In this document: positions 7,151-9,896 of the stretch, piece after piece | Layout: the number at the start of each line of letters is the position of its first letter | Numbering within the stretch: position 1 is the stretch's first letter | Origin: Vulcanimicrobiota bacterium | GTDB taxonomy: Bacteria > Vulcanimicrobiota > Vulcanimicrobiia > Vulcanimicrobiales > Vulcanimicrobiaceae | NCBI GenBank assembly: GCA_019233165.1 | Contig: JAFAMS010000080.1 | Coordinates: forward strand, 1-9,896 | Length of the DNA stretch: 9,896 nucleotides | Direction: 5' to 3' | The notes under the pieces: model-generated | What the model was told of the DNA's origin: nothing | Database searches by the model: none | The model's input: the letters and a program-made list of their open reading frames with translations, nothing else | Made by a program: the position numbers and the translations under genes

Positions 7151-7168
7151 ATCGAACAGGAGTTCGAT
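7151..7168. promoter_or_regulatory. Probable LexA (SOS) operator upstream of ftsY
   Basis: The site is a perfect 7+4+7 palindrome: ATCGAAC, AGGA, GTTCGAT. Its core GAAC-N4-GTTC is the LexA/DinR box of Firmicutes, and TCGAAC-N4-GTTCGA equals the actinobacterial form. It ends 25 nt before the ftsY start codon. A weak promoter reading (TTGGAT at 7147-7152, 16 nt, TACCTT at 7169-7174) would place the box between the two promoter elements, where a repressor could block transcription; that promoter is speculative. An alternative is a simple hairpin in the ftsY leader. Confidence 0.55.
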
Positions 7169-7193
7169 TACCTTAAGGGGAACGATTCTGCCC

Positions 7194-8111
7194 GTGAGCT
7201 GGTTGGGGCGGCTTAAGGATGCGCTCAAGCGGACTCGGGACTCGCTCGCGGGTGTCGAGCAGCTGGCGATTGCGCGGCGGCCTTTGGATCGGGCGTTTTG
7301 GGATGATTTCGAGGAGATTTTGATCTCCGCGGATTTTGGCGTGCCTACTTCCGAGAAGATTCTCGACGGGCTCAAGGACGTCGCGCATAAGGAGCTTTGG
7401 TCTACTTCGGACCTCGTCGTCAATCGGTTCAAGCGCGACGTTGCGAATTTTATGACCGTTGGTGACGGCGCGCTCCGGCTCGAGGGGAAGCCTTCCGTCA
7501 TTCTCGTCGTGGGCGTGAACGGCAGTGGCAAGACTACGACGATTGGGAAGCTGGCTGCGTTTTTGCGGGAGCGGCGCTTGCGCGTGTTGCTTGTCGCCGC
7601 CGATACGTTTCGGGCCGCTGCCGCCGATCAGCTCGAAATTTGGGCTCGCCGGACCGGTGCCGAGATCGTGCGCGGGACCGAGGGGGCCGACCCGAGCTCC
7701 GTCGTCTTCGATGGGATTACGGCCGCGAAGGCGCGCGGGGCCGACGTGGTGATCGTCGATACGGCGGGGCGGTTGCAGACGAAAGTTAATTTGATGGAAG
7801 AGCTCAAGAAGATGCGGCGCGTCATCGAGCGCGAGCTCCCCGGGCAGCCCGCGGAGACGTTGCTCGTCCTCGACGGAACGACCGGGCAGAACGCGATCTC
7901 GCAAGCGAAGCTGTTTCACGAAGCCACCGCGCTGACGGGCGTCGTCGTCACCAAGCTCGACTCTACCGCCAAGGGCGGAACGATCGTGGCGATCGTCGAT
8001 GCGCTCGAGGTGCCGATCAAGTTCATCGGGCTCGGCGAGAGCGCCGACGCCCTGCGCCCGTTCGATCCGCCGGCGTTCGTCGACGCACTTTTCGAAACGG
8101 CGCCGGCCTAA
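7194..8111 (+). CDS. ftsY: Signal recognition particle receptor FtsY
   Basis: FtsY is the membrane-associated GTPase that receives ribosome-Ffh complexes and delivers nascent membrane proteins to the translocon. The 305-residue protein is almost only the N and G domains: the helical N domain at about 1-85 ([18 protein letters not shown], then DADFGV-like [13 protein letters not shown]) and the G domain with G1 GVNGSGKT (107-114), G2 DTFRAAA (137-143), G3 DTAGR (189-193), G4 TKLD (253-256) and the closing GLGE (279-282). The acidic A domain of E. coli FtsY is absent, as in many bacteria. GTG 7194 is chosen because the usual N-terminal helix begins there; AAGGGG lies a rather long 13 nt upstream. 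The first two thirds use GGG, TTT, ATT and GAT codons noticeably more than the neighbouring genes. A LexA-like box lies just upstream, and recA follows after 103 nt. Confidence 0.97.
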   Translation: MSWLGRLKDALKRTRDSLAGVEQLAIARRPLDRAFWDDFEEILISADFGVPTSEKILDGLKDVAHKELWSTSDLVVNRFKRDVANFMTVGDGALRLEGKPSVILVVGVNGSGKTTTIGKLAAFLRERRLRVLLVAADTFRAAAADQLEIWARRTGAEIVRGTEGADPSSVVFDGITAAKARGADVVIVDTAGRLQTKVNLMEELKKMRRVIERELPGQPAETLLVLDGTTGQNAISQAKLFHEATALTGVVVTKLDSTAKGGTIVAIVDALEVPIKFIGLGESADALRPFDPPAFVDALFETAPA

Positions 8112-8214
8112 GTGTCGCTCAGGTGGCACTCTGGCGTGCGATTCTGCGAGCGTACCCCCTAGACGTTTTCACTTTTCGTGGGATAGAGACGAGTCCGACA
8201 CCCTAAGGAGCAGC

Positions 8215-9270
8215 ATGCCGCAAGACGAACGTACCGCCGCCCTCAATAACGCGCTCGCGCAAATCGAGCGTCAATTCGGTAAGGGCTCGATCATGAAAAT
8301 GGGCGAGATCAGCGAGAGGATGTCTTTTGAGACGATCTCGACAGGCTCGATCGCCCTCGATCTTGCGCTCGGCGTCGGCGGTTTGCCGCGCGGTCGCGTC
8401 GTCGAGATCTACGGACCTGAGTCGAGCGGCAAGACGACGCTGGCGCTGCACGTCATCGCCGAAGCCCAGCGCGGGGGCGGAACCGCGGCGTTCGTCGACG
8501 TCGAGCACGCGCTCGATCCGAGCTATGCCAAAGCGCTGGGCGTCGATCTCGATAACCTCCTCGTCTCTCAGCCCGACACCGGCGAACAGGCGCTCGATAT
8601 CGCCGAGATGCTCGTCCGCTCGAACGCGGTCGACGTCGTCGTCGTCGACTCGGTAGCCGCGCTCGTGACGAAGGCCGAGCTCGAAGGCGACATGGGCGAC
8701 ACGCACGTCGGCCTCCAGGCGCGGTTGATGTCTCAGGCCTTGCGCAAGTTGACGTCGGCGATCTCGCGCAGCAAGTGCGTGATGATCTTCATCAACCAGC
8801 TTCGCGAGAAGGTCGGGGTCATGTTCGGGAGTCCGGAGACGACGTCGGGCGGGCGGGCGCTCAAGTTCTACGCGTCGGTTCGTTTGGACGTGCGCAAGCT
8901 CGAGCAGATCAAGGTCGGGCAGGACGTCGTCGGCTCGCGCACCCGCGTCAAGGTCGTCAAGAACAAAGTCGCGCCGCCGTTCCGTCAAGCGGAGTTCGAC
9001 ATCACCTACGGACATGGAATCTCGAAGATGGGCTCGATCATCGATGTCGCCCTCGAGCGGAACATCGTAGGAAAGAGCGGCTCGTGGTATACCTACGGCG
9101 ATCAGCGAATCGGTCAAGGCCGCGAAAACGCCAAGGCGTTCTTGGAAGAACATACCGACGTTGCCGACGAGATCGCCGGCCGCATTCGGGAGGCGTTGAA
9201 AGCCGCCGGCTCGAGCAACGGCGCCGCCGTCGCATCCGCGGCATCGTCGGCATCCGACGGCAACGAGTAG
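8215..9270 (+). CDS. recA: Recombinase RecA
   Basis: RecA polymerises on single-stranded DNA, drives strand exchange and triggers LexA self-cleavage in the SOS response. The 351-residue product is complete: Walker [10 protein letters not shown] (67-75), catalytic Glu97 in VEHALDP, Walker [11 protein letters not shown] (141-150), loop L1 around [23 protein letters not shown] (157-179), [31 protein letters not shown] (192-223) including Asn193, Gln194 and loop L2, and an Ala/Ser-rich acidic C-terminal tail ending DGNE. The start is ATG 8215 with AAGGAG four nt upstream; the longer in-frame reading from further upstream runs through the end of ftsY in another frame and is rejected. The 103-nt gap before it holds no GAAC-N4-GTTC box; the nearest such site is upstream of ftsY. 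recX follows directly. Confidence 0.99.
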   Translation: MPQDERTAALNNALAQIERQFGKGSIMKMGEISERMSFETISTGSIALDLALGVGGLPRGRVVEIYGPESSGKTTLALHVIAEAQRGGGTAAFVDVEHALDPSYAKALGVDLDNLLVSQPDTGEQALDIAEMLVRSNAVDVVVVDSVAALVTKAELEGDMGDTHVGLQARLMSQALRKLTSAISRSKCVMIFINQLREKVGVMFGSPETTSGGRALKFYASVRLDVRKLEQIKVGQDVVGSRTRVKVVKNKVAPPFRQAEFDITYGHGISKMGSIIDVALERNIVGKSGSWYTYGDQRIGQGRENAKAFLEEHTDVADEIAGRIREALKAAGSSNGAAVASAASSASDGNE

Positions 9271-9271
9271 C

Positions 9272-9694
9272 GCCCGCGTCGCTGCCCTGCGCGCGCTCGC
9301 GCAGCGCCGGCTGACCGAGGCACAGCTCTGGGCTCGTCTCGAACGCAAGGGCTACGAACCCCAAGCGATCGGCGAGGCAGTCGAACGCTGCAAGCGCGAG
9401 GGGTATCTCGATGACAGGCTTTACGCTGAGCTTTACGTCGTCGGTGCGCGCAAAGCGGTCGGCGACGCGAGGATCGTTGCCGCACTCGTCGCCAAGGGGA
9501 TCGATCGCGAGATCGCCCAGCGCTGCGTCGCGAACGCGCCTGCGAGTGAAAGCGAGCGCTGCACGGCGGCGCTCGACGCGTTGGAGCGACGAAGGCCTTC
9601 GCTCGAGTATCCTTCGGCTGCGCGCGCCCTAGAGCGTCTCGGATTCCCCGGATCCTTGATTTACGCAACGCTGCGCGCTCGTCTGCAGCAATAG
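9272..9694 (+). CDS. recX: Regulatory protein RecX, with no canonical start codon
   Basis: RecX binds RecA filaments and limits RecA activity. The open frame directly after recA reads, from 9272, ARVAALRALAQRRLTEAQLWARLERKGYEPQAIGEAVERC, then REGYLDD, GDARIVAALVAKGID and a C-terminal helical repeat ending LGFPGSLIYATLRARLQQ, the three-helix repeat pattern of RecX; about 140 residues is a usual length. The oddity is the beginning: in this frame a TGA lies at 9197-9199, and from there through the conserved N-terminus there is no ATG, GTG or TTG. CTG 9287 or GTC 9278 (one base from GTG) are the only near-starts, and no Shine-Dalgarno sequence is suitably placed. The coordinate given marks the first codon after the recA stop in this frame, not a proven start. 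A sequence error, a CUG start, or frameshifting at the recA stop (UAG followed by C, a weak context) are possible. Confidence 0.85.
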   Translation, partial: ARVAALRALAQRRLTEAQLWARLERKGYEPQAIGEAVERCKREGYLDDRLYAELYVVGARKAVGDARIVAALVAKGIDREIAQRCVANAPASESERCTAALDALERRRPSLEYPSAARALERLGFPGSLIYATLRARLQQ

Positions 9695-9697
9695 CCT

Positions 9698-9713
9698 CGG
9701 GGCACTGTCCCCG
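9698..9713 (+). promoter_or_regulatory. Hairpin immediately before the response-regulator start
   Basis: CGGGG (9698-9702) and CCCCG (9709-9713) form a 5-bp stem with loop CACTGT, ending 2 nt before GTG 9716. The GGGG arm is the only Shine-Dalgarno-like sequence for that gene, so the hairpin could lower its translation. No T-run follows, so it is not an evident terminator for recX. Confidence 0.35.
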
Positions 9714-9715
9714 TC

Positions 9716-9896
9716 GTGGGCGCGTTCCGGATCCTGATTGCCGACGACGAAGAGCCGGTCCGGCAGCTTCTCGATCATCATCTGACCCGTGAAGGATTTC
9801 GCTGCATCCAGGCTTCGGACGGAATCGGAGCTCTCGGGCTCGCCCGCCACCGCGTCGACCTGGCGATCCTCGACATCGGACTTCCGCGGCTCGACG
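9716..9896 (+). CDS. Response regulator receiver domain protein (partial, N-terminal 60 residues)
   Basis: This is the start of a two-component response regulator. From GTG 9716 it reads FRILIADDEEPVRQLLDHHLTREGF, with the acidic pocket Asp10-Asp11 and Glu12, then DLAILDIGLP with the phosphoacceptor Asp53. These are the first three beta strands of a CheY-like receiver domain. GTG 9716 is the only start between the in-frame recX stop at 9692-9694 and the first strand. The output domain, and therefore whether it is a DNA-binding, enzymatic or single-domain regulator, is beyond the right edge. It lies 21 nt after recX and may share its transcript. Confidence 0.9.
   Translation, partial: MGAFRILIADDEEPVRQLLDHHLTREGFRCIQASDGIGALGLARHRVDLAILDIGLPRLD

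Noticed and set aside
6953..7216. An 87-codon plus-strand open frame in the gap before ftsY
   Set aside because: Its product is Arg/Gly/Ala-rich with no recognisable motif, it overlaps the ftsY start, and the DNA is dominated by inverted repeats.
8112..8214. SOS box directly upstream of recA
   Set aside because: No GAAC-N4-GTTC or CTG-N10-CAG type site stands out here; GTGTCG (8112-8117) and CGACAC (8196-8201) are complementary but only 6 nt and far apart, likely chance.
8203..9348. Minus-strand open frame of about 381 codons opposite recA
   Set aside because: recA is unmistakable on the plus strand; the antisense frame is a codon-bias shadow.

Overview
The window looks like core chromosome of a high-GC, flagellated bacterium with many GTG/TTG starts. 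A membrane pyrophosphatase, a Firmicutes-like late flagellar block (whiG/fliA-type sigma, small conserved protein, FliK-like, FlhB-like) and a Gram-positive-type LexA box point to an uncultured Terrabacteria-like lineage such as Eremiobacterota/Vulcanimicrobiota. That placement is an inference and not firm. I see no mobile element, tRNA, rRNA or CRISPR.

Layout: (1) 1-833, minus strand: N-terminal part of a proton/sodium-pumping pyrophosphatase, running off the left edge. (2) 960-3185, plus strand: a geranylgeranyl-reductase-family flavoprotein, then, 3 nt later, a DppB/OppB-type ABC permease without its usual partners. (3) 3186-3314: a GC-rich, fold-prone leader with a hairpin over the ribosome binding site of the next gene. 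(4) 3315-6942: the flagellar block, tightly packed, ending in a 4-nt ATGA overlap. (5) 6943-7193: a gap full of nested inverted repeats, ending in a perfect 7+4+7 palindrome that fits the GAAC-N4-GTTC LexA box. (6) 7194-9694: ftsY, recA, recX. (7) 9716-9896: start of a response regulator, cut by the right edge.

Most genes are ordinary. The best leads are regulatory: a LexA-type operator in front of ftsY rather than directly in front of recA, which would make ftsY the first gene of a DNA-damage unit; a recX reading frame without any ATG, GTG or TTG start; the folded leader of the flagellar sigma gene; and the structured gap before ftsY. I did not find a clearly new multi-gene system.
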